DNA from: JALRBM01 sp966186595
Lineage (GTDB): Bacteria; Patescibacteriota; Saccharimonadia; Saccharimonadales; Saccharimonadaceae
NCBI GenBank assembly: GCA_966186595.1
Contig: CBIFWO010000016.1
Location: 1 to 21,517, forward strand
Length of the DNA: 21,517 nucleotides
Direction: 5' to 3'
Shown here: positions 1 to 7,972 of the stretch, piece by piece
How positions within the stretch are numbered: position 1 is the first letter of the stretch
Layout: each line of letters starts with the position of its first letter
The notes under the pieces: model-generated
Told to the model about the DNA's origin: nothing
Databases searched by the model: none
The model's input: only the letters and a program-made list of their open reading frames with translations
Position numbers and translations under genes: made by a program

Positions 1-348
1 AAGTCCTGGGATATCCCCGGTGGACGCATCAAAAAAGATGAGTTCGAAAAGCCATTTGAGGATGTGCTTCGGAGGAAAATTGCCGAGGAGTTAGGTGGCG
101 ACGTGAAATACGAGATTGGCGACCCTGTCACTTTCTTTCGCGTTGAGCGCAGTGAAGTTGGGATTGAAGGTGATGCGCGGATTTTTGCTATTGGATATAA
201 GGTTAAGTATTTGGGCGGCGAAATTATCCTAGGCGATCATCACGATGAGTATCGATGGGTCGATATCAATTCATTTGATCCGAAAGAGCTTTTCAAAGAT
301 GGCTGGGAAATCGGATTGGGCGAATATCTTGGTAAGGTACGAGCATGA
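1..348 (+). CDS. Nudix hydrolase, 3' part (start lies before the window)
   Basis: The frame is open from base 1 and ends at a TGA, so the start lies outside the window; 115 residues are visible. A Nudix-type box sits at residues 6-33: a PGG turn followed by GRIKKDE, then RRKIAEELGG. The paired glutamates of AEELG, which bind the catalytic metal in this family, are present. The box is imperfect: the RE pair reads RK, and the spacing before it is about three residues longer than the usual 23-residue consensus. Nudix enzymes hydrolyse nucleoside diphosphates linked to another group, but the substrate cannot be told from this fragment. The stop overlaps the start of the next gene as ATGA, so the two genes are probably co-translated. 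The Nudix call is sound, but full activity is less sure because of the altered box. Confidence 0.8.
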   Translation, partial: KSWDIPGGRIKKDEFEKPFEDVLRRKIAEELGGDVKYEIGDPVTFFRVERSEVGIEGDARIFAIGYKVKYLGGEIILGDHHDEYRWVDINSFDPKELFKDGWEIGLGEYLGKVRA

Positions 349-776
349 TAGAAATCCGAACGGCTTCAGATGAGGATATCTCGACCATTCACCATTTGGG
401 TGAAGCCGTAGATGAATTCCGTACTAGTGATCAGGCTCCTAATTTTTGGCCTGAAGCGATACTTCGGGCTTGTATCGATAAGGAAGATGTGGTTTTTCTT
501 GTTGCTGTGTTGGAGGATGAGACAGTCGGTTTTATTATCGTCAACCTCAACAAGAGTCTCAGTAAAGCTCTGATAGAAAATATATTCGTTGTGCCTACGT
601 TGCGAGGGCAAGGGATTGGCTCGCGCTTGGTGAAGGATGCGATCAATGCAGTGAAATCAAATCGGTATCAATTTATTTCTGTGTTGACTCCACCAGATGA
701 CGAGGCGGCAATAAGGACATACGAAGCGGTCGGGTTTTCAAAGGGTGAGACTTTCTTGTGGCTGGACATCGCGTAG
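345..776 (+). CDS. GNAT-family N-acetyltransferase
   Basis: 143 residues, the usual length for a single GNAT domain. Family motif A, which binds the acetyl-CoA pyrophosphate, is clear at about residues 83-94: VVPTLRGQGIGSRL, with the R/Q-x-x-G-x-G/A core as RGQGIG. It is followed by the usual helix, then a strand and TYEAVGF near the C terminus, typical of the end of the fold. The family transfers an acetyl group from acetyl-CoA to an amine on a protein, small molecule or drug; the acceptor here is not predictable. The start codon overlaps the Nudix stop by four bases, which argues for one transcript. The gene converges on the next minus-strand gene with an 11-base gap and no visible terminator hairpin. 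Confidence 0.88.
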   Translation: MIEIRTASDEDISTIHHLGEAVDEFRTSDQAPNFWPEAILRACIDKEDVVFLVAVLEDETVGFIIVNLNKSLSKALIENIFVVPTLRGQGIGSRLVKDAINAVKSNRYQFISVLTPPDDEAAIRTYEAVGFSKGETFLWLDIA

Positions 777-787
777 TGTAGTAGCGA

Positions 788-2008
788 CTATTCCCATGCG
801 AGCCCCACCCCATTACCTGGCATGAGCCAGCTATTGAGATGAAATGTGAACGAGCAGCCTTCGGGATTAAATACATCATCACCGGATATATGGCCCAGGA
901 ACGGCAGAACCTTAAAGTGCCGCTCACTGGCACCTGGGAACTCTGAATAGTCAAAAGTTAGCTTTTTAACGTACATAATTCCGGGCGCATACCAGTAGGC
1001 ATAACGCAAATCTTCGCGCAGATTAAGTGAGTTACGATATTCAAAGACTGTTTCCGGTGTCTCCCACTCGGGAGGTACGGTGATTTCTAGTAGGTGGCAT
1101 GTGCCCTCAAGAGGTTCCTCTACGGATTGAAGTATCTGTTGGGCGGCGACCGCTGTCATCGCCTTGAACCGCAGGAGCTTCTGCTGTCTGGTCGTTGGAT
1201 TGTGCAATGTCAGCGTCGATGCATCCACGAGGGCTTTCATTTCCCTCGTTGGGTTGGTCATATCGTTAATTTTATGAAACTCATCGATCAGTCCAAGCTT
1301 CATAAGACGCTGACCATCCTCGTTGTTTGTAACAGCCGCAACGCGAAATGCACCATATCGCCCCTGAAAAATGTAGCGCGCGTCGATGCGATACCAGCCC
1401 TTTCCGCGCCTACTGGGCTTTAGGGTGATAGTGATTGTTGCGTCCAGGTAAGGACGACGAAAAACCTCAAGGTATTTGACGAATTCTTCAGCCCGATGGT
1501 TGAGTGATAGCAGGCCCGAGAGATTAAAAGTTGTTGCTGCTCGCGCCATGGCAACTTGTTCCTCGAGTTGTCTTAAGTAGGTTGTCGGCTCGGTTAAGCC
1601 TGAGGCCTCGGCCGGTGCGTTCTCGATGAGACGGGCAGCCAACTCAGCCAGGCCTTTGTTCTCGTATCGCTCAACAGTATCGGGATGCTTACCAAGAAGT
1701 TGTCCCAGCTGCGCGCGTCGATGCAACAGCGACACTGCGCTGCTAGGCTCTACGCCGAGAGCGACATAGAGTGCTTTTCCATGCGGGGTATCTTTTATCT
1801 TGGCTACCTCGCCGAGGAGGAAGGTGTAAATCTGACTGCCTGTCAAGCTAGTGATAGGACTACCGAGGTAACGAGAGGCCAAGGTCTTTAGTACCATTTT
1901 GTCACGAAGTTTCGATGGGTGTAGTCCTGATCCTTTACGGAGGCCGGATAGTTCTTTAACGAGAGCTCTAATCGAGATAGTGTACTGTTTTTGCCTATTT
2001 TTACTCAT
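788..2008 (-). CDS. Uncharacterised 406-residue protein with a possible N-terminal helix-turn-helix
   Basis: I do not recognise this family with confidence. About residues 85-130 form a helical block (ALGVEPSS..., LLHRRAQLGQLLG, HPDTVERYENKGLAELAARL) that looks like a helix-turn-helix of the sort used to read a repeated unit or DNA. Residues 130-180 are helical. The C-terminal half (about 195-406) alternates charged and aromatic strands and ends in FHLNSWLMPGNGVGLAWE, suggesting a beta-rich domain with a conserved Trp/Gly signature. There is no signal peptide or membrane helix, so it is probably cytoplasmic. The gene stands alone on its strand, diverges from the S74-domain gene across an AT-rich 110-base gap, and has no clear Shine-Dalgarno sequence. 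I infer an accessory, possibly DNA-binding, role. The coding frame is long and consistent, so it is a real gene even though its function is unknown. Confidence 0.75.
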   Translation of the reverse strand: MSKNRQKQYTISIRALVKELSGLRKGSGLHPSKLRDKMVLKTLASRYLGSPITSLTGSQIYTFLLGEVAKIKDTPHGKALYVALGVEPSSAVSLLHRRAQLGQLLGKHPDTVERYENKGLAELAARLIENAPAEASGLTEPTTYLRQLEEQVAMARAATTFNLSGLLSLNHRAEEFVKYLEVFRRPYLDATITITLKPSRRGKGWYRIDARYIFQGRYGAFRVAAVTNNEDGQRLMKLGLIDEFHKINDMTNPTREMKALVDASTLTLHNPTTRQQKLLRFKAMTAVAAQQILQSVEEPLEGTCHLLEITVPPEWETPETVFEYRNSLNLREDLRYAYWYAPGIMYVKKLTFDYSEFPGASERHFKVLPFLGHISGDDVFNPEGCSFTFHLNSWLMPGNGVGLAWE

Positions 2009-2068
2009 AGTTTCAAAAAATGTCGTTTATGCTATGAATATATTACACTAAACATGCACGATTATCTA

Positions 2069-2097
2069 TTGTCATACTAAGAAAATGATATTGTTAT
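2069..2097 (+). promoter_or_regulatory. Possible promoter for the S74-domain gene
   Basis: TTGTCA at 2069-2074 matches five of six -35 bases. A 17-base spacer leads to TGTTAT at 2092-2097, which matches four of six -10 bases. Transcription would begin near 2104, giving a leader of about 15-24 bases. The whole 2009-2118 gap is AT-rich and must also hold the promoter of the divergent 406-residue gene, which I could not place. Confidence 0.35.
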
Positions 2098-2118
2098 ATC
2101 CTCCTTCTAATCGTTATT

Positions 2119-2496
2119 ATGGGGATTATGAGAAAGCGGAGAGAGTCGGTCGCGCGTATGATGGAAATGCCCACTGGTGGAGCCTCTGATGTGACGCTAA
2201 AGATGGATGTTCGGACAATTCGATCGAGTCTGATGCGACTGCGCGCTCTTCGCCCTGTAACGTGGCGCAGCCCAAAACAGAATCATTCAGAGGAGTATGG
2301 ATTTGTTGCGAAGGAAGTGGAAGAGTTACTTCCGCAGTTCATATCACATAAAATTGACGATCAGACGCGCCAGCTCTATCTGTCGACGAAAGAAATGATT
2401 CCGATACTGGTAGCTGCCATACAGGAGCAGCAAAAGCAGATCGATACCCTGAGCGAGGAGCAGCGGGTTGCCTTTAAAAGCTCGTCCCGTAGCTAA
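2119..2496 (+). CDS. Stand-alone peptidase S74 / intramolecular chaperone domain protein
   Basis: 125 residues that are almost entirely one S74 (intramolecular chaperone auto-processing) domain. From residue 23 it reads SDVTLK, then RALRPVTW, then YGFVAKEVEELLP, and finally MIPILVAAIQEQQKQIDTL, a C-terminal helix. In phage tail spikes, endosialidases and the eukaryotic factor MYRF this domain trimerises at the end of a long fibre and cuts itself off with a Ser-Lys pair five residues apart. Here Ser23 and Lys28 keep that spacing. The oddity is that no fibre or adhesin precedes it: only 22 residues lie upstream, and the frame is closed by a TGA at 2086. Start choice is uncertain (2119 or 2128), since neither has a good ribosome binding site. 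It could be a truncated phage or adhesin relic or a domain acting in trans. Its stop overlaps that of the convergent channel gene by three bases. Confidence 0.72.
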   Translation: MGIMRKRRESVARMMEMPTGGASDVTLKMDVRTIRSSLMRLRALRPVTWRSPKQNHSEEYGFVAKEVEELLPQFISHKIDDQTRQLYLSTKEMIPILVAAIQEQQKQIDTLSEEQRVAFKSSSRS

Positions 2497-3443
2497 CTAT
2501 CTTCTTTGTGAGCGCGCACGGCACGTTTAAACCGGCTGTCTGCGACGGGGTCGGCGTAACGTGCAATCGGGTCATGAACGATCAATCGCTCGGATGCTTT
2601 CTTGTCCTCATCGATCTCCTGAATGGCGTCGATAAAATATTTCTCGATCAACCATTCGCGCCCTGGCGTCGTCTGTCCGTACACAATTAATCGCCAGAGT
2701 TTGTCGTCCCAGCGCTCGATTTCTTTAATCCGAAGTGGATGTGCTAAGAGGAGTGGTCCTGTCGGCATTGCGCGGGCAATTTTCTCGACTGCCTTTTTGC
2801 CTTTTTCGAGGTCACGCACAAAGATATCCACCTCCATGGTACGGACGCCTTTTGGCGTGACATGGGCTGCCATGATTTGCTGGTTGTGGATCCACACAAC
2901 CTCGCCGCTGAGCGTTCGAATACGGGTTGAGCGAAGCGTAAGACGCTCGACGACGCCGGCAACATCCATAAATGGTTCTAGTTTGACGTAATCACCGACG
3001 TTATACCATTTTTCGATGATCATCGCAGATCCAGCGGTGATATCGCGAAGAATAATCCCTAATGTTTGGCCAGCAAATACTACAAAGAGCGTTCCTGCCC
3101 CAATTGCTGCGATACTGCTACTGGACGAAGGACTGAGGAAGCTCCAGGCAAAATATCCGACGATCACCGCCAGAGCAGCGCGGACAATCGCAACCGTGAC
3201 GCTAAGGTACGTTTCAATCTGACGAAGTCGTATAAAGCGCTCTTCATCTGATTCGTTATCCGAGTGGGCAGCAACAATTTGTGCCAGTTTAATGATGCCG
3301 CGGGCGATAAATTTACTCAACCAATAGACGGCAAGAACCGAGATAATGAGAATCAAGATCGAGCGAAGTGCATTGGGCTGGGCAAAGAACTGCTGCACCT
3401 CCTGGAGTGATTTTTCTAAAGTGTTTGTGTCGACCTCTTCCAT
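2493..3443 (-). CDS. MscS-family mechanosensitive ion channel
   Basis: With the start at 3443 the protein has 316 residues. Three hydrophobic helices lie at about 27-48, 81-103 and 110-133. The third is Gly/Ala-rich and runs into the family signature at about 124-150 (FAGQTLGIILRDITAGS, then IIEKWYNVGDYV). A beta-domain segment with RSTRIRTLSGEVVWIHN follows, then a cytoplasmic C-terminal domain. Such channels open under membrane tension and release solutes on osmotic downshock. I reject the longer frame beginning at 3500: it would overlap the divergent peptidase start, while an extended -10 box (TGCTATAAT, minus, 3459-3451) lies seven bases upstream of the ATG at 3443. That spacing predicts a leaderless mRNA. 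The assignment to the family is firm; ion selectivity and gating tension are unknown. Confidence 0.9.
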   Translation of the reverse strand: MEEVDTNTLEKSLQEVQQFFAQPNALRSILILIISVLAVYWLSKFIARGIIKLAQIVAAHSDNESDEERFIRLRQIETYLSVTVAIVRAALAVIVGYFAWSFLSPSSSSSIAAIGAGTLFVVFAGQTLGIILRDITAGSAMIIEKWYNVGDYVKLEPFMDVAGVVERLTLRSTRIRTLSGEVVWIHNQQIMAAHVTPKGVRTMEVDIFVRDLEKGKKAVEKIARAMPTGPLLLAHPLRIKEIERWDDKLWRLIVYGQTTPGREWLIEKYFIDAIQEIDEDKKASERLIVHDPIARYADPVADSRFKRAVRAHKEDS

Positions 3444-3450
3444 TACTGCT

Positions 3451-3459
3451 ATTATAGCA
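3451..3459 (-). promoter_or_regulatory. Extended -10 promoter of the MscS-type gene (leaderless)
   Basis: On the minus strand the bases read TGCTATAAT, a perfect TATAAT with the TGn extension. Seven bases separate it from the ATG at 3443, so the expected start of transcription coincides with the start codon. No good -35 box is visible, as is common for extended -10 promoters. Confidence 0.65.
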
Positions 3460-3476
3460 TCGCTGGGCTGGGACGC

Positions 3477-3485
3477 TGGTACAAT
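3477..3485 (+). promoter_or_regulatory. Extended -10 promoter of the M13 peptidase gene (leaderless)
   Basis: TGGTACAAT carries the TGn extension and five of six -10 bases. The ATG at 3492 is six bases downstream, which puts the transcription start at or next to the start codon. The GGGGG between them is too close to the ATG to serve as a normal ribosome binding site. The same nine bases occur in the promoter of tRNA-Thr(GGT). Confidence 0.6.
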
Positions 3486-3491
3486 GGGGGT

Positions 3492-5441
3492 ATGACACAA
3501 AATTCAGACAACTCCTACCAAACAGACCCATTAGTTCGACCGCAAGATGATTTTTATGGGCATGTGAATAATTCGTGGTTACTGCAGCATCCAATGCCGG
3601 CGAGTGAAAGTCGTTGGGGGATATTTACGCAGCTTCGAGACGAAGCATGGCAGAACATGAAGGATATTTACGAAGAGATCCAGGGTAACGACTCTGCGCC
3701 GGATAGTATCGAGCAAAAGCTGCGTGATTTTTATTACACGGGCATTCACTTTGATGAGCTAAAAGGGACAAACCGTCAAACCGTCGACAAATTGCTGGAC
3801 GAGGTTAGTGCTGTACAATCTCTACCGGAATTGTCGCGGGTCATTGGAACGCTGCAATCGCGCAGCATCGAAGGGCCTTGGTCGGCGTTGATCGATGCAG
3901 ATAATTTGGATAGCACGAAACACATCATTCGTTTTCATCAGGAAGGCTTGACACTGCCTGATCGCGACTATTACCTTGAGGATTCGGACAAGATGAAGGA
4001 AATTCGTGCCAAGTTTGCCGAGCACATCGATGCAGTATTTACTCACTTTCCTTCCCTGGGTAAAAGAAAAGAGCTGATCTATGAGATCGAGCATAGTTTA
4101 GCCGAGGTTTCGCGCTCATCAACTGACCTTCGAGATATCGAGAGCAATTATAACCGCGTGACCTTTGAAGAGCTGGGCCAAAAGTATCCCAATATCGATT
4201 GGGCGATCTATGCTGATGCGATGAGCTGGAAGAGGAACGGATTGATCAGTATTGACCAGCCAGAGTTCTTTGAATTTGTGAATAAGCAATTTGTGGAGCG
4301 ACCGTTGGATGATTGGAAAACATACTTCAAATGGCGCATCGTTATGGCTTGTTACGGCAAGATGAGCGAGGAGCTAAGCCAGCTGAAATTTGAATTCTTT
4401 GGCAAAGTCTTGAGCGGAACAACGGAACAACTCCCACTTTGGAAGCGTGTGGTGCTTTCGGCTGATGTTGCGCTCGGTGAAGCGGCCGGACGTCTCTACG
4501 CTGAACGACATTTCCCCGAGACATCAAAACAGCAAGTTCTCGAACTGGTCGAAGAAGTCCGCGGGGTGTATGCGGAGCGGATCAAAAAGCTGGACTGGAT
4601 GTCTGATGAGACAAAGAAGTATGCACTGAAGAAACTTGGCAACATCAAGGTCTTGATCGGTTACCCTGACAAATGGCGCGATTTTAGCGAGCTTCAGATC
4701 GGCCGGCAGTCGTATCTGGAGAATGCTCTTGCTGCCTCGGAATTCGAGGGGCGATACTGGATGAATAGATTAGATCAGCCGACGTCGCGCGACGATTGGT
4801 TTATGGATCCGCAGACGGTCAATGCCTACCACGACCCAAACCGTCTGGTGATTTGCTTTCCTGCTGCCATTTTGCAGGCGCCCTTCTTCGATCCGAGCGC
4901 TCATCCTGCCGCAAATCTGGGCGGGATTGGCACGGTGATTGGCCACGAACTGACACACGGGTTTGACGACCAGGGATGTCAGTTTGATGCTGAGGGGAAT
5001 GTCCGGACCTGGCAAACAAAGGAAGAGCGAGACGCCTTTAGCAAAAGGGCGCAGATTATCATTGATCAGGCAGACCAGTTTGAGATTCTTCCAGGCCTAA
5101 ACTTGAAGGGCGGACTAATTATCGGTGAAAGTATCGCTGACCTTGGGGGTATCGAGATTGCCTACGATGCGCTCGAGAGAACAATGGGCAATAGGCTGGG
5201 CGAGAAAGTAGACGGTGACTTGACGGCCGCACAGCTCTTTTACGTGAATTATGCCCGAACGGAATCTTCACATGTTCGAGAGGAGAAATTACGCGAGTAT
5301 ACCCTGTCGGATCCTCATCCGCCCTCCCCTTTTAGGGTAAACGGGATGTTGCAGCATGATGACGATTTTTATACCATATTCGATGTTCATGAAAATGATC
5401 AACTCTATCGTGCTCCGTCCGAGCGCGCTCGTATTTGGTAG
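3492..5441 (+). CDS. pepO: M13-family zinc metallopeptidase (neprilysin/PepO type)
   Basis: 649 residues, normal for bacterial M13 peptidases. The zinc site is complete: HELTH at residues 485-489 inside GHELTHGFDDQG, and E546 with D550 in ESIADLGG. The substrate-binding VNAYHDP and the PAAILQAPFF segment stand just upstream, as in neprilysin, and the chain ends in the family's terminal Arg-x-Trp (RIW). The N-terminal half (about 1-400) is the helical domain that closes over the cleft. The protein has no signal peptide or membrane anchor, so I infer an oligopeptidase of the cytoplasm, acting on short peptides. Its start codon is 48 bases from that of the divergent channel gene, and both promoters lie in that gap. 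No terminator is visible before the next operon promoter, only 13 bases further on. Confidence 0.95.
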   Translation: MTQNSDNSYQTDPLVRPQDDFYGHVNNSWLLQHPMPASESRWGIFTQLRDEAWQNMKDIYEEIQGNDSAPDSIEQKLRDFYYTGIHFDELKGTNRQTVDKLLDEVSAVQSLPELSRVIGTLQSRSIEGPWSALIDADNLDSTKHIIRFHQEGLTLPDRDYYLEDSDKMKEIRAKFAEHIDAVFTHFPSLGKRKELIYEIEHSLAEVSRSSTDLRDIESNYNRVTFEELGQKYPNIDWAIYADAMSWKRNGLISIDQPEFFEFVNKQFVERPLDDWKTYFKWRIVMACYGKMSEELSQLKFEFFGKVLSGTTEQLPLWKRVVLSADVALGEAAGRLYAERHFPETSKQQVLELVEEVRGVYAERIKKLDWMSDETKKYALKKLGNIKVLIGYPDKWRDFSELQIGRQSYLENALAASEFEGRYWMNRLDQPTSRDDWFMDPQTVNAYHDPNRLVICFPAAILQAPFFDPSAHPAANLGGIGTVIGHELTHGFDDQGCQFDAEGNVRTWQTKEERDAFSKRAQIIIDQADQFEILPGLNLKGGLIIGESIADLGGIEIAYDALERTMGNRLGEKVDGDLTAAQLFYVNYARTESSHVREEKLREYTLSDPHPPSPFRVNGMLQHDDDFYTIFDVHENDQLYRAPSERARIW

Positions 5442-5454
5442 GTCTTCTTAACGG

Positions 5455-5483
5455 TTGTAAAAGCATAAGGGCCGTCCTATAAT
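5455..5483 (+). promoter_or_regulatory. Promoter of the alpha-glucan operon
   Basis: TTGTAA at 5455-5460 (four of six -35 bases), a 17-base spacer, and a perfect TATAAT at 5478-5483. Transcription would start near 5490 and give a leader of about 50 bases, in contrast to the leaderless genes nearby. The leader includes a possible eight-codon ORF at 5498-5524 and the GAGGGT ribosome binding site next to the GT4 start. Confidence 0.6.
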
Positions 5484-5540
5484 AAGGGCAAGTAGGAATG
5501 AAAAGGAGCGTTCGGATCCGGTAAATCCGTAAATGAGGGT

Positions 5541-6752
5541 ATGAAGATACTGATGCTCGGGTGGGAGCTCCCGCCGCACAATAGTGGTGGTCTTGGAGTG
5601 GCATGTTATCACATGTCCAAGGCTCTTGCTCTTGAGGGTGCCACGATTGATTTCGTTGTCCCCTATACGGCCGAGCATCCAGAGGCGGATTTTATGACCA
5701 TTCATGCCGCGACGCCCCTTAATCCGCTCGCGCGTAACGGCCTCGGGGCTTATGATAGCAAAAACGCGGGATTAGGTGTTCCGGACACTACTGGTCTTGG
5801 CGATATGCGAGGCGTACAGAAACGCTACATCGAGTTTGTCGAAGGATTGGTGCAGCAGACTGTACCCGATGCGATTCACGCACATGATTGGTTGACGATG
5901 GAAGCGGGTATGCGGGCTAAAGAGCTCACGAATGTACCGTTGATCGTCCATGTTCATGCGACCGAATTTGATCGCTCCGGGATGCTTGCAGGCAATCCCT
6001 TGGTTCACGAGATCGAATATCAAGGGTTGATGATGGCGGATCGGATTATTGCCGTGAGTAATATCACAAAAAGTATCATCGTTCACAAGTACAATATCCC
6101 TGCTGACAAAATAGAGGTGGTTCACAATGCTATCGATACGACAACCCTCGACGGTTACGGCTATGACCGACGGACGTACAAATATCTGGAAACACTTAAA
6201 CAAGAAGGTTTTACAGTAGTAGGAACGGTAACCCGTTTTACAGTCCAAAAGGGGTTGACGCACTTTATCAGAGCTGCGGCTAGGGCCTGCCAAAAATATG
6301 ATCGACTTGTCTTTTTGCTAGCGGGTGACGGTGAGCAGCGCGATGAGCTTATCAAGTTAAGCGCAGACCTTGGGATTGCCGACAAAGTTTTCTTTACGGG
6401 ATTTGTGAGGGGTCAGCAATGGCGCGATGCCTATAATGTATCGGATGTCTTTGTGATGAGTTCAATTAGTGAGCCATTCGGTATTACCGCCCTTGAGGCC
6501 GCGCATTATGATGCAGCACTGATCATTACGAAACAATCTGGCGTAGGCGAAGTGCTCCATAATGTCTTTCGATATGATTTTTGGGATATCGACAAGCTCG
6601 CTGATCAACTAGTGGGTATTGCTACATCCCCTGCCCTCGTTGACACCATGAAGCAAAATATTCGGCACGAATACGCCCGAATTTCATGGCGCGATGTTGC
6701 TCAGAAATGCCTGTCATTATACCAAACGGCGCGACCAGGAGTAGTGGTGTGA
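5541..6752 (+). CDS. GT4-family glycosyltransferase, glycogen/alpha-glucan synthase-like
   Basis: 403 residues with two Rossmann halves. The N terminus reads MKILMLGWELPPHNSGGLG, where the GGLG loop resembles the nucleotide-sugar contact of glycogen and starch synthases. In the C-terminal half the E-x7-E motif of retaining GT-B enzymes is present: E311 and E319 in SEPFGITALEAAH. VGTVTRFTVQKGL at about 230 marks the start of the donor-binding domain. The enzyme should transfer a sugar, probably glucose from ADP- or UDP-glucose, to a growing chain in the cytoplasm; donor and product are inferred from the GH57 and GH15 partners downstream. It is the first gene of a four-gene operon, and its TGA overlaps the GTG start of GH57. 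A general GT4 transferase making another glycan is the main alternative. Confidence 0.85.
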   Translation: MKILMLGWELPPHNSGGLGVACYHMSKALALEGATIDFVVPYTAEHPEADFMTIHAATPLNPLARNGLGAYDSKNAGLGVPDTTGLGDMRGVQKRYIEFVEGLVQQTVPDAIHAHDWLTMEAGMRAKELTNVPLIVHVHATEFDRSGMLAGNPLVHEIEYQGLMMADRIIAVSNITKSIIVHKYNIPADKIEVVHNAIDTTTLDGYGYDRRTYKYLETLKQEGFTVVGTVTRFTVQKGLTHFIRAAARACQKYDRLVFLLAGDGEQRDELIKLSADLGIADKVFFTGFVRGQQWRDAYNVSDVFVMSSISEPFGITALEAAHYDAALIITKQSGVGEVLHNVFRYDFWDIDKLADQLVGIATSPALVDTMKQNIRHEYARISWRDVAQKCLSLYQTARPGVVV

Positions 6753-7972
6753 GCGGGCGGGGGATTGTGCTTTATCTACACGTTCACCAGCCGCTTCGAG
6801 TGCGTGAGTATAGCATATTTGACACGGCCGAACATCACGATTATTTCAGTGGTGATGGTGATAACGACCGAAATAACGAACGAGTTTTTAGGAAAGTAGT
6901 CGACAAATCATACCGACCCATGAATGCTCTTTTGGAAAAGCTCTTGGCGCGTCACCCGGAATTTCGCGTTTCGTTCAGTATCACAGGAACGTTCATTGAG
7001 CAGGCCGAAATGTGGGCCCCTGACGTTATCGAAAGCTTCAAGCGTCTCGCGGCTACGGGTCAAGTGGAGATTGTTGCTGAAACGTATTACCACAGCCTCG
7101 CCTTCTTTTATAACCGGGGCGAGTTCGAGCACCAGGTTGATCTTCATAGGCAGAAAATCCGCGATCTCTTTGGGCTAGAGACATCTGTTTTTCGCAATAC
7201 CGAACTCTCATACAATAATGATCTTGCAAAGTGGGCTGACGGGTATGGCTTTAAGGGGATTCTGGCCGAAGGCTGGGATCCAATCTTGGATTGGCGCAGT
7301 CCTAATCATATGTACCGCCCCCCTGATACAAAGGATATTCGTCTGCTTCTTAAAAATTATCGACTGAGTGATGATGTCGCCTTCCGGTTTAGTAATCGTG
7401 GCTGGACCGAGTGGCCGCTCACTGCCGACAAATATAATGCCTGGATGAACGAGGCGATCACGGATAGCCAACTGGTGAATCTCTTTATGGATTATGAGAC
7501 GTTCGGTGAGCACCAATGGAAAGATACCGGGATCTTTGACTTCTTCGAAACGTTCATCAGCAAATGGCTGGAAAATCCCGAGAACACCTTCTTTACCCCG
7601 AGCGAGGCAATTATCGCTCACCAGCCTGTCGGAGAAATCAGTATGCCGCAGACGGTTACTTGGGCAGATATGGAGCGTGATTTAACGGCATGGCTGGGAA
7701 ATAGTATGCAGCAAGAGGCGCTCCATCATCTGTATGCGATTGGCGATAGCATACTGCGTACTGGTGATGATGATCTTATCGCAGATTGGCGTCGGCTGCA
7801 GACTTCTGATCATGTTTACTATATGTGCACCAAATGGTTCACCGATGGTGATGTCCATGCCTATTTTAGCCCGTATGATTCGCCGTATGACGCCTTCCTC
7901 TACTTTATGAACGCCCTTCGCGATATTCGCTATCGATTGTTGGCGTATCACCAGGGGGGTCTGTATGGCTAG
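6749..7972 (+). CDS. Glycoside hydrolase family 57 (alpha-amylase or related alpha-glucan enzyme)
   Basis: 407 residues from the GTG at 6749, which overlaps the preceding stop as GTGA and has GGAG about eight bases upstream. The longer ATG at 6686 would overlap GT4 by 67 bases. GH57 motifs appear in order: HQP at residues 13-15, GQVEIVAETYYH, FRNTEL with the nucleophile E152, and MDYETFGEH with the acid/base D248. The family hydrolyses or transfers alpha-1,4-glucan chains by a retaining mechanism, and some members are branching enzymes. The length and the absence of a signal peptide point to an intracellular amylase-type enzyme, though branching or 4-alpha-glucanotransferase activity cannot be excluded. 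It lies between a glucan synthase-like and a glucoamylase-like gene, so action on a stored polymer is likely. Confidence 0.92.
   Translation: MSGRGIVLYLHVHQPLRVREYSIFDTAEHHDYFSGDGDNDRNNERVFRKVVDKSYRPMNALLEKLLARHPEFRVSFSITGTFIEQAEMWAPDVIESFKRLAATGQVEIVAETYYHSLAFFYNRGEFEHQVDLHRQKIRDLFGLETSVFRNTELSYNNDLAKWADGYGFKGILAEGWDPILDWRSPNHMYRPPDTKDIRLLLKNYRLSDDVAFRFSNRGWTEWPLTADKYNAWMNEAITDSQLVNLFMDYETFGEHQWKDTGIFDFFETFISKWLENPENTFFTPSEAIIAHQPVGEISMPQTVTWADMERDLTAWLGNSMQQEALHHLYAIGDSILRTGDDDLIADWRRLQTSDHVYYMCTKWFTDGDVHAYFSPYDSPYDAFLYFMNALRDIRYRLLAYHQGGLYG

Noticed and set aside
3444..3500. A longer MscS-type protein starting at 3500
   Set aside because: It would overlap the divergent peptidase start by nine bases and place the gene's own perfect extended -10 box inside its coding region. 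The ATG at 3443 fits the promoter.
6686..6748. A GH57 start at the ATG at 6686
   Set aside because: It would give a 67-base overlap with the GT4 gene and an N terminus unlike GH57. The GTG at 6749 has a binding site and a four-base overlap.
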